DNA from: Emiliania huxleyi CCMP1516
Lineage: Eukaryota > Haptophyta > Isochrysidales > Noelaerhabdaceae
Direction of reading: 5' to 3'
Length of the DNA stretch: 64,000 nucleotides
Assembly: GCF_000372725.1 (NCBI RefSeq)
Contig: NW_005201792.1
Coordinates: forward strand, 994,179 to 1,058,178
In this document: piece by piece, positions 19,286 to 30,093 of the stretch
How the letters are laid out: the number at the start of each line of letters is the position of its first letter
Numbering within the stretch: the stretch's first letter is position 1
Made by a program: the position numbers and the translations under genes
The notes under the pieces: model-generated
Databases searched by the model: none
What the model saw: only the letters and a program-made list of their open reading frames with translations
Told to the model about the DNA's origin: nothing

Positions 19286-21551
19286 ATGCCCACGCCGTCG
19301 GCGCCACCGCTCGTCCCGGGCCCGGCGCTCTTCACACAGCGCGCATTCGTCGCCGATATGGCGGTCCTCGCCGAAGGCTGCGTCATGGCTGACATGCACA
19401 CCGCGGCGACGGCGCCGGGCGGAGGCGGCAGCTTCTGGGCAGCCTTCGGCCCGGGCACCTCTGCGGAGGGCGCGAGGCGCGCGATGGAGTCGCGCGAGCA
19501 GTACCCCGCCTGGGCGCCCGACAAGGTTGGCGAGCACGCGATGAAGCCCGCCTCCGAGGCGGCCGAATGCGAGGTGCGGAGGCGGCGGTCTGAGTGGGCG
19601 ACGGCGCTCAAGGAGCGCTACTCGCCCGAGGCGCTCGCGTGGGCCGACCCGGCGCAAGGGATGGAGAAGGCGGCTGCGGTGACGCTCCTCCACCCGCCGC
19701 CGGACCTCGGCTGCGGCGACGACCCGCTCATCGTCGTCGCCTTCCGCGGCTCAAAGGCGGCGTCCGACTACTTTGTGACTGACGCGAGCCCGCGATTCGT
19801 GCCGCTGCGCCGCTCCGTCGACCTGTCGGGGACGGGCACCCTCGAGGACGGCGGGACGTACGAGTACGACTTCACGCCGCCGGAGGACGCCTCGCAGCGG
19901 CCGCGGCGGTCGCTGGCAGGCATTGCGAGGACGGCGACCTTCGCGCGGAGGCTGTCTATCAGCCGGCGGTCGGAGAGGGCGGCGAAGCCGGGCGCGGGCG
20001 CGGCGGTGGAGGCGGGGGCGGAGGAGGGTGGCGAGGGTGGAGCGGGGGACGGCGGCAGTCTCGAGGTCTCTGTGCAAGAGGCGGAGAGGAGAAGGGCTAG
20101 CTGCCCTCCCCTCCGGACGCCTTGCGTGAAGCTCTCGGAGCGTGGCTAGGCGGAGGCGCGGCTGCTCTTTCTGCTCGCGGACTCGCCGCGCGAGTGCGCG
20201 ACCGTCGGCCTCTGGCGAGCCTACGCCGGCGCTCCGGCGCGCGCAGAGGAGGTGCGCACGTCACGGGGACCCTCTCCTCACGGGGACCCTCTCCTCACGG
20301 GGACCCTCTCCTCGCGGGGACCCTCTCCTCACGGGGACCCTCTCCTCACGGGACCAGTCGCCAACCTCTTCTCGTGAGCGGCGAGTGGACGAATAGGCGA
20401 GCACGCCCCGCCGTGTCGTCAGGCGCGCGCGCTTGGCGGGGCCGGCCCGCGCCCTCTGCCCCGAACCTCCGTCCCTGCCCCGAACCTCCGTCCCTGCCGG
20501 CCAGGCGAGCAGTGCTCGAGGCGCTCGCTGCGCACCCGCGGGCGAGGGTCGTCGTGACAGGCCGCCCACCTCTGCGCATGCCGGGGGGGAGGGTGGGGGC
20601 GGGTGGCGGGGGGATCTGACCGCGGCATCGCTCCTCCCCTCAGTCATTAAACCACCAGCCGCTCCTCCCCTTAGTCATTAAACCACCAGCCGCTCCTCCC
20701 CGGCAGGCCACTCGTTGGGAGGTGCCCTCGCGCAGCTCTGCGCCTACGACCTCACCCACTCGCGCGACTTTGCAGCGGCGAGCCGCCGCTGCCCCGCCCA
20801 CCGCCTGATCTCACTCAACGGGCTACTGGGCATAGCGGTCCCACCGTGTCAGGCGAGCTCCGCTGCCCCGCTCACCGTGGTCGCCTTCGCGGCGCCGCGC
20901 CTCTTCAACGCCGCCTTCAGGCGGCGGAGGGACGAGGTCGTATCTCCCCATATCTCCCGGATCTCCCCGTATCTCGCCTACAGGCGGAGGATGGACGAGG
21001 TCGAGGCGGTGGGGCGGCTCCGCGCCCTCCGCGTCGTCTGCGCGGCCGACATCATCGCGCGCGTGCCTCCTCGCTCGGTCGGAGGCAGCCACGGCGTCTC
21101 GTCGCGGCTCGCCATCCACGCGTCTCGCCGCGGGGGAGCGACGCGTCTCAGCGGGCCGGGCTTCACGCTGCGGCGAGACGACCCGCACGACGCCGAGCTG
21201 TGGCGCGTCTTGCCGGCCGACGCTCATTGCTGCCACGCTCTGTACTTGCGCGGCGAGGCGACGCGTGCGGTGGCGGTGCCGCTTGACGCTCCGTGGCCGT
21301 TCGGGGAGGGGGCGGGCGGCGAGGCGGAGGCGGGCGGCGAGGGGAGGGGGAGCGGCGAGGGGAGGAGCAGCAGCCGCGGCGGAGCGGCGGAGCAGCGAGA
21401 CTCGGAGCTGGACTTTGGTCTCGGGCAGCAGCTGGGCCAGCAGGCCGCAAGCTGGCTCTCGTGGTTTGCGAGACGAGTGGGCGGCAGTGCGGGGGAGGAC
21501 GGCAGCGGGGGCGAAGGCAGCAGTGCGGGGCAGGGCGAGTCGAAGGAGTGA
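19286..21551 (+). CDS. Class 3 (fungal-type) lipase
   Basis: ATG at 19286. Recognised coding parts: exon 1 from 19286 to before about 20100, then 20150-20255, 20513-20560 and 20707-21551 (with a likely 63 bp intron at 20921-20983). Lipase features: oxyanion-strand IVVAFRGSKAASDYFV, the LWRAYAGAPARAEEV helix, then VVVTG joined across an intron to GHSLGGALAQL, the nucleophile elbow with catalytic Ser; ADIIARVPP holds the candidate Asp and CHALYL the candidate His. Introns with GC donors are at 20256, 20561 and 20921. The first and third contain tandem repeats (18-mer GGGGACCCTCTCCTCACG near 20270-20350; a 34 bp pair at 20641-20705). The end of exon 1 is not resolved. Product would hydrolyse acylglycerols or related esters. 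Confidence 0.75.
20921..20983 (+). other. 63 bp intron in lipase bounded by 20-23 bp direct repeats
   Basis: The intron starts GCGGCGGAGGGACGAGGTCG and the following exon starts with the same words, two mismatches. Between them is a TATCTCCCC minisatellite ending CTACAG. Length is a multiple of three with no stop, so read-through is also possible. Confidence 0.6.
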
Positions 21552-22312
21552 CGGCAGAGCAGAAAAGAAGCGAGGCAGGGTGAGGGCGGCCTCAAAGGGG
21601 ACGACCTCAGAGGAGTGGCGTGGCGCAGGAAGGTCGGAGCGCCGGGAGGGCGGGGGTGAGGGCGCGCGGGGGCCAGGCTCACAGGGCGGTGGGCGTCTCG
21701 CGCCAATATCATCCATCTGCGCGCGCGGACCCGCCGCGCGGTGTCACACCACGACCACAGTCGCAGCACAATCCAAAGGGTCTCACACGACGCACTCATG
21801 TGTTGTCGCTCGAATTGACGTCATGTGTGACAAGCTCAAGCATGTGTGTGACGTGTGTGACCCGCTGTGAGAACAAGTGTGTGAAAAAGCGCGGTTTTGT
21901 CTTTCGAGCAACTTGAGTCAACGTGACTCATTATGTAAACTTGAGCCACTCGTGGATAATGGGGTTATAGAGGGTCGCGATTTCCGCTTTTCCTCCGCGC
22001 GCGCAATTGCGCCGCAAATCCGCATATAGGTTATCATATACAACATAATAGAGATTAGAGTACGCGGGGTGTTACGCCGGGTGGAGCCCCCTCGATCGTC
22101 TCGCGCCCTCCTCACTGATCTGTGTTCATTGGAGACGTTGCGCGTTGGGGCCAGAGGGGGGGAGGGGGGCGGATAAAAACGCGGTTAACAGGGGATCGAC
22201 GAAACGAACTTTTAAACGTAAAAGGGCCCTGGCGAGCTGGCGACGTGGCGAGCGAGAGAGTCTCACGCTATAGGGCTCACGCGCCGTGCGTAGCTCCTTT
22301 AGGGGCCTAGAG

Positions 22313-22368
<56 letters not shown>

Positions 22369-22689
22369 GACACACACACACACCTTTCTCCCAGTCTCTT
22401 CCCATTAAGCTAACAGCAGTACACTTTGGATCACACACGTTTCGTCAAACTTGTTTACACGAGCCCGGGATATTCGCCCCTGGGGGGTGGCGACCCGGAG
22501 CACTGGGAGTATACTTGTGGAGTGGCGAGGCAGTTGGTAGCCGCTCACATCCAGGGCCGGGGAGCTAAGAACTAAGCGCACCCAGCGCGCAGCGGGCGCC
22601 CGCGGAAAACGAAAAGCGCGGGGAAGGGATGACGTCTCGGGAACGGGATCTCGGGCTACTACCGCGAACCGCGTACCGGCGGAAAAAGC
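21552..22689. other. Gene-free interval
   Basis: No credible coding sequence. It includes a (CA)n run (22314-22383) and, at 22530-22580, a diverged copy of the TTGGAGCAC element core (ATCCAGGGCCGGGGAGCTAAG). Confidence 0.6.
22314..22383. repeat. (CA)n microsatellite
   Basis: About 70 bp of CA with three GA substitutions. Confidence 0.97.
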
Positions 22690-22882
22690 AGACTCCGGGG
22701 TCTGCTCTCGCGCTCGTTTAAATCATGTTTGTTTTGTTTGAGCCCTCGACCGACTGGCACACCGCACACAGTGGAGAGGTGCACCCGCACGTCAGTCGAC
22801 ATGAAAGTGTGCGTGTGCGACACGTTTCACTATCTCGAGACGCTCTCGAACATAGCGTCTCTGCCCTCCACCATTGCAGCCG
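22690..22882. repeat. About 190 bp block duplicated at 25869-26056
   Basis: From CTCGCGCTCGTTTAAATCAT to CCACCATTGCAGCCGC the two blocks are nearly identical over about 188 bp, 3.18 kb apart. A small plus-strand frame with MKVCVCDTFHY is present in both but breaks afterward, so I treat it as repeat, not gene. Confidence 0.9.
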
Positions 22883-22964
22883 CTCTACGATGTCACCGTG
22901 TTGCAATAGGAGCGGCCGCACACTGCTCGGTACCCCCCCTGCACATCTAAAGTCATCCCTGCTG

Positions 22965-23010
22965 CTAGGGGGGGGGGGGTCTGACCCCCCCAGCAGCAGA
23001 GCGCACTGGA
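22965..23010. repeat. GGGGGGTC-GACCCCCC palindrome with CAGCAGCAGAGCGC
   Basis: An isolated half of the palindromic unit that is repeated at 23576-23681. Confidence 0.7.
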
Positions 23011-23575
23011 CCCCGCTCTCCCGCCTCTTCGCCGCCGCCCCCCCCTCCACCCTCGGCTCGTATTTGAGCGGTACGCTCGAGGCGGTTGTGTTCACCGCGC
23101 CTTCGAGCCCAATACACCTTCGTCGTGTCGAGTGCTGGCGTTTTACTAAAGACGTGTGACCATGTGAGTCTATCTTGTAATACCACACGCGCCTATACGT
23201 CAGTGTAGTCTCATCATCGAGTGATTGCTGGCCTGTGGCGTATGACCTCGCGCGGATATCACCAACGACGAGCATGCGAAGATAGGGAACAATATCTTGT
23301 ACAGCCCGCTGTGCTCCCCGCTGTGCCACGGCGTATGATGGGCTGCGAGAGCCGTATCTTCTCTCCTTGAAGCAGAGGCGCCGCGAGGCACGAGAGAGGC
23401 GTAGAAGAGAGGCTGGCGTGCCCCGCACCTCCCGGTTGGCCGTAGGAGGGCCCGCCGGTGAGACCACTAATTTTGATGCCGACTATAAATTCTCGCCACT
23501 GGAACGCATGCTACTTACAGCTGCTGTCTGTACAGAGATGCCAGCACGCGTCGCCCCACAGGCAGAGCGCTCCTG

Positions 23576-23681
23576 CCTGGGGGGGGGGTCCGGACCCCCC
23601 CAGCAGCAGAGCGCTGCTGCTGGGGGGGGAGGTCCCGACCCCCCCAGCAGCAGAGCGCTGCTGCTGGGGGGGGGGGGGTCG
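23576..23681. repeat. Nested palindromic array (CAGCAGCAGAGCGCTGCTGCTG)
   Basis: Two copies of CAGCAGCAGAGCGCTGCTG flanked by long G and C runs give perfect inverted repeats; each G run pairs with the next C run. It would fold into stacked hairpins on either strand. Confidence 0.9.
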
Positions 23682-23956
23682 GCCATGAGCTTAGTTGTGC
23701 AGGGGGCGGGGGTAAAGGGGAAGGACCCTGAGTTGACCAGGGGTTGGGCGCCAGGCCCTCCAGCTCGGCTCCAGCGAGTAGACTAGTCTTGTCATCAACA
23801 GCGGATCTGACCTCAGGGCTGATGTAACCAAGCGCTGGTAGCGTGGTTTTACCTCACACCCATGGTCTCACAGTGTGCCGGCAGTCGCCGAGCAGCGTCG
23901 CTCACACAAGCCGCAGCACAAGTGACTGAGGGCCAGTGAGGGCGAGCCCATCGCTG

Positions 23957-24259
23957 TCACAGCTGTGGCAGCCGCACAGTGGGCTGTGCCAACTGTGCAG
24001 AGCGTGTGAGCAGTAGAGGAGCTGCTTTCCAGGCTTCTGTCGCAAAGAGCAGCATGCCACCGAAGGCGCTGTCGAGGTTCGCCGAGCGCGGCGCAGGTTG
24101 GGGGACACCGTCACCGACGAGTGCGTTGTAGTATTCCACTCCGGACGATAAAGACGGGTACACGCACACGAGCCGCGGTCGTGTACCCGTCTTAGCGGCG
24201 AGGCGCGGGGGACCGTCTGTGGCGAGGTGGGTCGCGTCCCCCGATTCCCTCAACTCCAT
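23957..24259 (-). CDS. Small hypothetical protein
   Basis: ATG at 24259, 100 residues, mixed composition (TRPRLVCVYPSLSSGVEYY and LDSAFGGMLLFATEAWK). No family recognised and no supporting introns; between repeat blocks. It could be a gene remnant. Confidence 0.25.
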   Translation of the reverse strand: MELRESGDATHLATDGPPRLAAKTGTRPRLVCVYPSLSSGVEYYNALVGDGVPQPAPRSANLDSAFGGMLLFATEAWKAAPLLLTRSAQLAQPTVRLPQL

Positions 24260-24552
24260 CGTCCTTCCCCCGTACCGACTACCGAGCAGTGTGTGCTGAC
24301 TGCTGTGACCCCGCCTGTGTGCGGGCCGGCTGCGGGCTGCGGCCGGCCGGGGGCGGCCGGCCGCGCTCGATCCTACCCGCTACCGCGTACTCGGTACTGG
24401 CGGAAAAACCACTAACATCAGTTGGGCCAGGTACCAATTTTGTCGAATTTATTTCAAAATCTGCAGGCGCGGAGCGCCTGCAAAAATTTTGAAGAAATTT
24501 GCAGTCGGGCCTGATTTTCATCAAGATCTTTCAAATTTGCGGTGTGGAGTTG

Positions 24553-24748
24553 GGGGGTGGGTTAGGTTAGGGTTATTAGGGTTAGAGGGTTAGGGTTAGG
24601 GTCAGGGTTAGTCTGGTTGTGTCTGTATATGCCAGCGTTGCAGGGTTCTGCGCTGGTATCTGGCCCCACAGCGCCGACGACTAAGACTCAGCCCCACACG
24701 CTGACCTAGGGTTAGGGTTAGGGTTAGGGTTAGGGTTAGGGTTAGGGT
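24553..24748. repeat. Interstitial telomeric TTAGGG repeats
   Basis: Two arrays of GGGTTA (about 24553-24610 and 24707-24748, the second seven perfect units) are separated by a roughly 95 bp sequence that is itself repeated after the second array (24749-24840). Confidence 0.95.
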
Positions 24749-24840
24749 TAGTCTTCTTGTGTTTGTATGCCAGCGTTGCAGAGTTCTGCGCTGGGATCTG
24801 GCCCCAGCGCCGACGAGTAAGACTCAGCACCGCACGCTGA

Positions 24841-25690
24841 CCCCACCAAATGCCGCCTCAGGGCGCCAGGCCGCCAGCCACTTCTTACACGCGGCCGGCG
24901 CCCTCTCGCGGCAAAAGGGTCGAGCGAGCGGGCAGAGTCGCGCGATGTCTGCGCACCCGCGTGCCGATGGGCGGCACACGCAACCGAGAGAGGCCCTGTC
25001 ACGCCGCCAGTAGCGTTCCGCACTCCCCACGCCACCAATTGCCGCCTCAGGGCGCCAGCCACCTCCTTACACGCGGCCGGCGCCCTCTCGCGGCAAAAGG
25101 GTCGAGCGAGCGGGCAGAGTCGCGATGTCTGCGCACCCGCGTGCCGATGGGCGGCACACGCAACCGAGAGAGGCCCTGTCACGCCGCCAGTAGCGTTCTC
25201 CGCACTCCCCACGCCACCAATTGCCGCCTTAGGGCGCCAGCCACCTCCTTACACGATTACACGCGGCCGGCGCCCTCTCGCGGCAAAAGGGTCGAGCGAG
25301 CGGGCAGAGTCGCGCGATGTCTGCGCACCCGCGTGCCGATGGGCGGCACACGCAACCGAGAGAGGCCCTGTCACGCCGCCAGTAGCGTTCCGCACTCCCC
25401 ACGCCACCAATTGCCGCCTCAGGGCGCCAGCCACCTCCTTACACGCGGCCGGCGCCCTCTCGCGGCAAAAGGGTCGAGCGAGCGGGCAGAGTCGCGCGAT
25501 GTCTGCGCACCCGCGTGCCGATGGGCGGCACACGCAACCGAGAGAGGCCCTGTCACGCCGCCAGTAGCGTTCCGCACTCCCCACGCCACCAATTGCCGCC
25601 TCAGGGCGCCAGCCACCTCCTTACACGCGGCCGGCGCCCTCTCGCGGCAAAAGGGTCGAGCGAGCGGGCAGAGTCGCGATGTCCCTGCGC
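24841..25690. repeat. 180-190 bp tandem repeat (subtelomere-like), four copies plus a partial
   Basis: Units begin with GCCGCCTYAGGGCGCCAG at 24851, 25041, 25223, 25413 and 25593. Copies are almost identical apart from short indels (for example an extra ACACGATT near 25252). It directly abuts the telomeric arrays, as in subtelomeres. The long open frames across it are by-products. Confidence 0.93.
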
Positions 25691-25868
25691 ACCTGGGTGT
25701 TCGCCGCCTATATGCTCTATCCTGTGCCAAGACGGACACATTTTGACAATCAAAATCTACCTCAAAATTTGCGGCCGCCCCTCGAAATTTGCTGATCAAA
25801 ATTTGCACGGTGTGGCCCGGATCGAAACCTGTACTTTGGCCAAAACATCAGTCCCGGGCGCCGGGCTC

Positions 25869-26056
25869 TCGCCGTCTCGCGCTCGTTTAAATCATTGTTG
25901 TTTTGTTTTTGAGCCCTCGACCGACTGGCACAACGCACACAGTGGAGAGGTGCACTCCGCACTCAGTCGACATGAAAGTGTGCGTGTGCGACACGTTTCA
26001 CTATCTCGAGACGCTCTCGAACATAGCGTCTCTGCCCTCCACCATTGCAGCCGCAG
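25869..26056. repeat. Second copy of the 22690-22882 block
   Basis: See 22690-22882. Differences are a few indels in T runs and single substitutions. It ends about 140 bp before the MYB gene stop codon on the other strand. Confidence 0.9.
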
Positions 26057-26197
26057 CCAACCGCACGCAACTGACCCCCTCGCTCTGGATTGGGTCAGAG
26101 AGTAATGGTTGCATTCCCTCCCTCCTCGCCGCAATCTCTTCCGAGCCCCACCAAGGTTCGCCGCCCCGCCCGCGGACAGCCGGCGCCGCGCGCCCCT

Positions 26198-29001
26198 TCA
26201 GTCGCCCACCACCGCCTCGAGCAGCGCCGAGATGGAGAGGCGGGACGAGCGGCGCCGCTCGAAGGCCGGCCTCCCGGAGGGGGCGGGCGCGGGTGCCTCG
26301 CCCCGCGGCGAGGGCGCGGCGCTGTCCACCCCCGCGCCGCAAGCGGCGAGGTCGAGCTGCAGCTCGTCGGCAGTCATCGAGGGCGGCCTCGGCAGCCCGA
26401 AGGGGAGGGCTGCCGCCGCAGGCACGGGTGACCCGCCAGGCACCATCTCCTGCGAGGGGGGCAGGGGATCTCGCCTGATCGCGCCTGATCTCGCCTGATC
26501 TTGCCGGCACTCGGCGGCTCTCGCCTCACCGCAGACACACAGTGGCACCTCAGTGCAGCGGTGCAAGGGAGACGGGGAGGGAGGGAGAGAGAGGGAGAGA
26601 GAGGGAGAGAGAGAGAGAGAAAGAGAGAGATGCGTGTGTGCGCGTGTGTGCGCGTGTGTGCGTGTGCGTGTGTGTGTGTGGTGTGGTGTGGTGGGGGCCA
26701 CGAGGCACCTCGGACGGTGCCGGCGGCGGGCCGGGGAAGGAAGTGAGCGGCGGCAGGCCGGCGCCGAGCCCTCCCTGCGCCAGGTAGCCCGAGACGGAGC
26801 GAGTGACCTTGAGCGGCCTCCCGTCCCCCTGGCCCGAGGCGGCTCGCTTGAGGCCGGGCGGGGCGTCGGGGTTGGCGGCGAGGGTGGAGAGCTGCTGCGC
26901 GAGGGCGGCTGGCAGCGTCGTCCCTGCAGAGGGGTGTGTGAGGGAGGCGGTGGGTCGGGGGGGGGGGGGGGGAGAGGAGGGGCGTGGGGGTGGGAGGCCG
27001 GCGGAGCGGCTTGGGGACGGCGCGGCGCGCGGTGAGGCTCTGTCTGTGCCTACCTCGGGCCAGGTCTACCCCAGCTAGGTCTACCTCGGGCCAGGTCTAC
27101 CTCGGGCCAGGTCTACCCCAGCTAGGTCTACCTCGGGCCGGGTGTGGGAGAGTGAGGGCGAGTCTCACCGCGCGGCGAGTCTGCCCACGACTCGAAGAGC
27201 TCGCGCGTGCTCGGCGACCAAGCCTCGTCTTGGCCGAGGGTGGCGAAGAAGGAGGTGTTCGATCGCTCGAGCGACGGGCGGGGCTGGGGCGCGCGGTGAG
27301 AGACGTCGACAGGCGGGGGCTGGAGCCCGCTGCTGCTGCCGCCAACCTCTGCGCCCGCCTGCGCGGCGAACGGCTGCGCGGGCGGAAAGAGCGAGGAGCC
27401 TGCGGACAGGCGCAGAGGCGGGTCGGCGGGCCCGCTGCAGCGTCGAGGGCGGACCTGTGGTGGGTGTGGTGGGTGTGGCGGGTGTGGTGGGTGTGGTTGG
27501 TGTGGTGGGTGTGGTGGGTGTGGTTGGTGTGGTGGGTGTGGTGGGTGTGGCGGGTGTGGTTGGTGTGGTGGGTGTGGTGGGTGTGGTTGGTGTGGCATCT
27601 GCTAGGGGTGGCGGGCCGCCGCTGTAGTAGTGCTGTCCTCGTCCGGCTGGCTGCGGCTGCGGGAAGTACCCTTGCTGCTCGAGGTAGATGCGCTCCTGGC
27701 ACGCGGGAGAAAGGGGGGGGGGGGGTTGCAAAAGGGGCGAGGGGTGTCGTCCGGTGGGTTGGGGACCGGGGGACCGCGGGACCGTGGGGGTCCTAAGGTA
27801 CCTGGGAACGCGTCCTCCGAAGCGGCGGCGGAACAAGGCCCCCGATCGGTCCCACGGCAGGGAAGGCGTTAGTGGTGACGCCGGTGACTACTGTGGGGAG
27901 GGGGCCTCCCATCGGCTGCCTATCCGGGTGTGGCCAGCTGATTGGCAACCGTACCCCCACCCTCCCGGAGGCCGGTGGTGGGGGGGCGTGTTTTCTCCGG
28001 AGCTATGAGGGGGGGCCGGCNNNNNNNNNNNNNNNNNNNNNNNNNNNNNNNNNNNNNNNNNNNNNNNNNNNNNNNNNNNNNNNNNNNNNNNNNNNNNNNN
28101 NNNNNNNNNNNNNNNNNNNNGCAAAAAGCTGTTTACCTCCAGAGGGTGGAGACCAAAAGAGGCATTATTTAAAACGCAATTGATGAATAAATTCTACCCC
28201 AACCAAATACCGCCCACCGGTCCTCGGGGGGGGCGGGGCTCGCCCCATCTGCGGGTACATGTGGCGCAAGGCCTCGGGGTTGACGCGTCTCACCCCGCCG
28301 ATGCCCATCGGCGCCTGAGGTGCGGCCGCCACGTGCGGGTGAGGCGGGCGGTAGGGCCAGCTCCGTGTGCCGGGCCGGCCCCCCCCCCGGTCGCGCCCCT
28401 CTTGTGGTCGCGCCCCTCCGCCTCTCACGCCCCGCCCGGCTCACGCGCAGCGAAACGCGACGCAAGGCGGGTGATACGACGCAGGGCTCCGGAGGCGAGG
28501 CCTCCCCGCGGTCCTGCGCCTCGAATGGCAGCCCGAACCCCAACCCCCTCCCCTCTCCCCCCTCTCCCTGCCGCACCGGCGAGCGCAACTCTACCTGAGG
28601 ACCGCCGCGCAGCTTCTGGTAGCAGATGTGCCCGCGCTTCGGCTCGCCGCACGCGTGGCACCGATTCTTGGACTCTATCCCAGCCTCGCGCAGCTTCCGC
28701 CCCTTTTCGATCCGCTGCCTGTGTGCGGCACCGAGGCGGGTGTCGGCCGGGCGCCAGGACGGCGCGCGGAGGGCCAGCTGCGCGCGCCAGCGGTTGCGGA
28801 CGGATGAGACCGTACGACCGGGAAGCTGCTGGACGATGCGCGACCATTTTGGTCCCTCCTGCTGCACCTGTTCCAAAGAGGGTGGAGGTTGGAGCACGAG
28901 CCGTGCCCGTGTGGCGGCATACGAAGGCGCGCCATGTCGAGGATGACTTGGTCTTCCTCGGGCGCCCAGGCCATCATATTGGCGTGTTTTCCGCCTGGCA
29001 T
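26198..29001 (-). CDS. MYB/SANT-domain DNA-binding protein with Cys motif
   Basis: ATG at 29001. Exons 29001-28933, 28867-28788, 28718-28595, 28314 to about 28240, (gap), 27695-27603, 27454 to about 27175, and a last exon from about 26463 to 26198. A single MYB repeat is assembled across introns: [51 protein letters not shown]. It is followed by [18 protein letters not shown], a C-x2-C...H-x2-C cluster that may bind zinc. Later exons hold [12 protein letters not shown] and a conserved-looking [15 protein letters not shown]; the end is [14 protein letters not shown]. Several introns start with GC (28932, 28787, 27602) and one with GT (28594). Introns contain minisatellites (GGTGT units 27455-27597, CGAGATCAG units 26468-26505, 28-30 bp units 27050-27140). 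Likely a nuclear transcription factor; targets unknown. Confidence 0.75.
26570..26690. repeat. (GA)n and (GT)n microsatellite
   Basis: GGGAGAGA words followed by GTGTGTGC words, in an intron of the MYB gene. Confidence 0.9.
27455..27597. repeat. Intronic minisatellite, GGTGTGGTG unit
   Basis: About 15 copies of a 9 bp unit between two MYB-gene exons; 27597 is next to the GC donor at 27602 and 27455 touches the acceptor. Confidence 0.92.
28021..28120. other. Assembly gap (100 N)
   Basis: Run of N inside the MYB-like gene; at least one exon may be missing. Confidence 1.
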
Positions 29002-29485
29002 CCTTCAGCGGCGGCGGCAGTGCGACTTCCCTTTCCCGCCCGTCGCCGGTAATGTGGAGCCGGCTAGAGCAACCTCAGGCAAGAATTCACAACTGACGCA
29101 CACGCACCGGGCACAGGTTCGACACAGCTACCCAAAGAGGCAGTGTGTATGTGTGTGTGTAAAGAGGCACAGCCGGCGACGGCCCCTTAAAAGGCGCCGT
29201 CGTCCTCAAAGCAAGAAGAATCTAGAAGAGAAACCGGATTTTTCCAAGTCGCAAGTGCTGCAAGGAAACAAATCTAAACAGCCGCCTCTCTCTGACAAGC
29301 GATCCCACGACAGCGATTGTTTGTCGTTGCGATTGTGTGAACTACATGATCCGTACGTACCACGTACGCCCCGGGGAGGCGGGAAGGCCCGTCCGCAGAG
29401 CTAGGCGGCGTGGGTGGGCCGTGGGCGCCCCCCACCCACTGGGCTCTGTCTGGGGCCGAGGGTGGGTAGGAGGACGTCTGCCGCT

Positions 29486-29991
29486 TGCTTGTTCTTGCTT
29501 GACCCAGTTGGCACATTCAGGGGATTTGAGCCAGTTAGTTGGTACGCGTCTTTGGCTCTTGCGCGCCTGCTTGTTGATGTTGTCGGCGTCGCCCGCCACC
29601 GCCGCCATGCCCATGGAGATCTGCTGCGTGTGGTGGACGACAAAGAAAGCTCACTCAAAGGAGGAGGCGCTCGCTCGCCGACGCCGCTCCATACACCGTC
29701 CGGTGGTCCGGTCCGTGTTGCGTCAGTGTTCGAAGGTGTTGGTGCCTGCCGCTTCCTTGGCGAACACGTGGGTGAACTGCTTGGTAGGCGGCGCAATGCC
29801 ACCCAAAGTTTCCACGAGCACCAGCCGCGTTATGGCTTTCTTTCTTGAGATCTTGACCCACTTCGCGTCGTTCGTAGTACTGCGCCCCCATATAGCATAT
29901 TTCCAGCCTGCATTCTTCTTGACCCACCCGTCTCCATACGCGTGGTCTTTGACCCATCCCTCTCCAGTCGAGTGGTCGAGCGTCCGACCAC
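29486..29991 (-). CDS. Partial hypothetical gene, two exons
   Basis: Exon 29991 to about 29724 reads GEGWVKDHAYGDGWVKKN, AITRLVLVETLGGIAPPTK and ends TNTFEH. A good acceptor at 29626-29624 opens a second exon, QISMGMAAVAGDADNINK and PTNWLKSPECANWVKQEQ. Codon use is less GC-biased than neighbours. A pyrimidine-rich acceptor-like stretch precedes 29991, so a 5' exon is missing, yet the PAP gene starts only 100 bp away on the other strand. It may be a decayed gene. Family unknown. Confidence 0.35.
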
Positions 29992-30093
29992 CTGACGGCA
30001 AGAAGAAATCCGGGCAAAATTGTTGAAAAAAAGGCGCGTGTATCGCCCGTCGGTCAACCGTCGCGTCGTGGAGCGCCAGGGGGAGATTGCACG

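Noticed and set aside
22725..23159. Small plus-strand ORF containing MKVCVCDTFHY, also in the 25903 copy
   Set aside because: The two copies diverge in frame after the repeat ends; better explained as a duplicated non-coding block.
24850..25746. 298-codon ORF over the 180-190 bp tandem repeat
   Set aside because: Tandem repeat translation with no start context or homologous domain.
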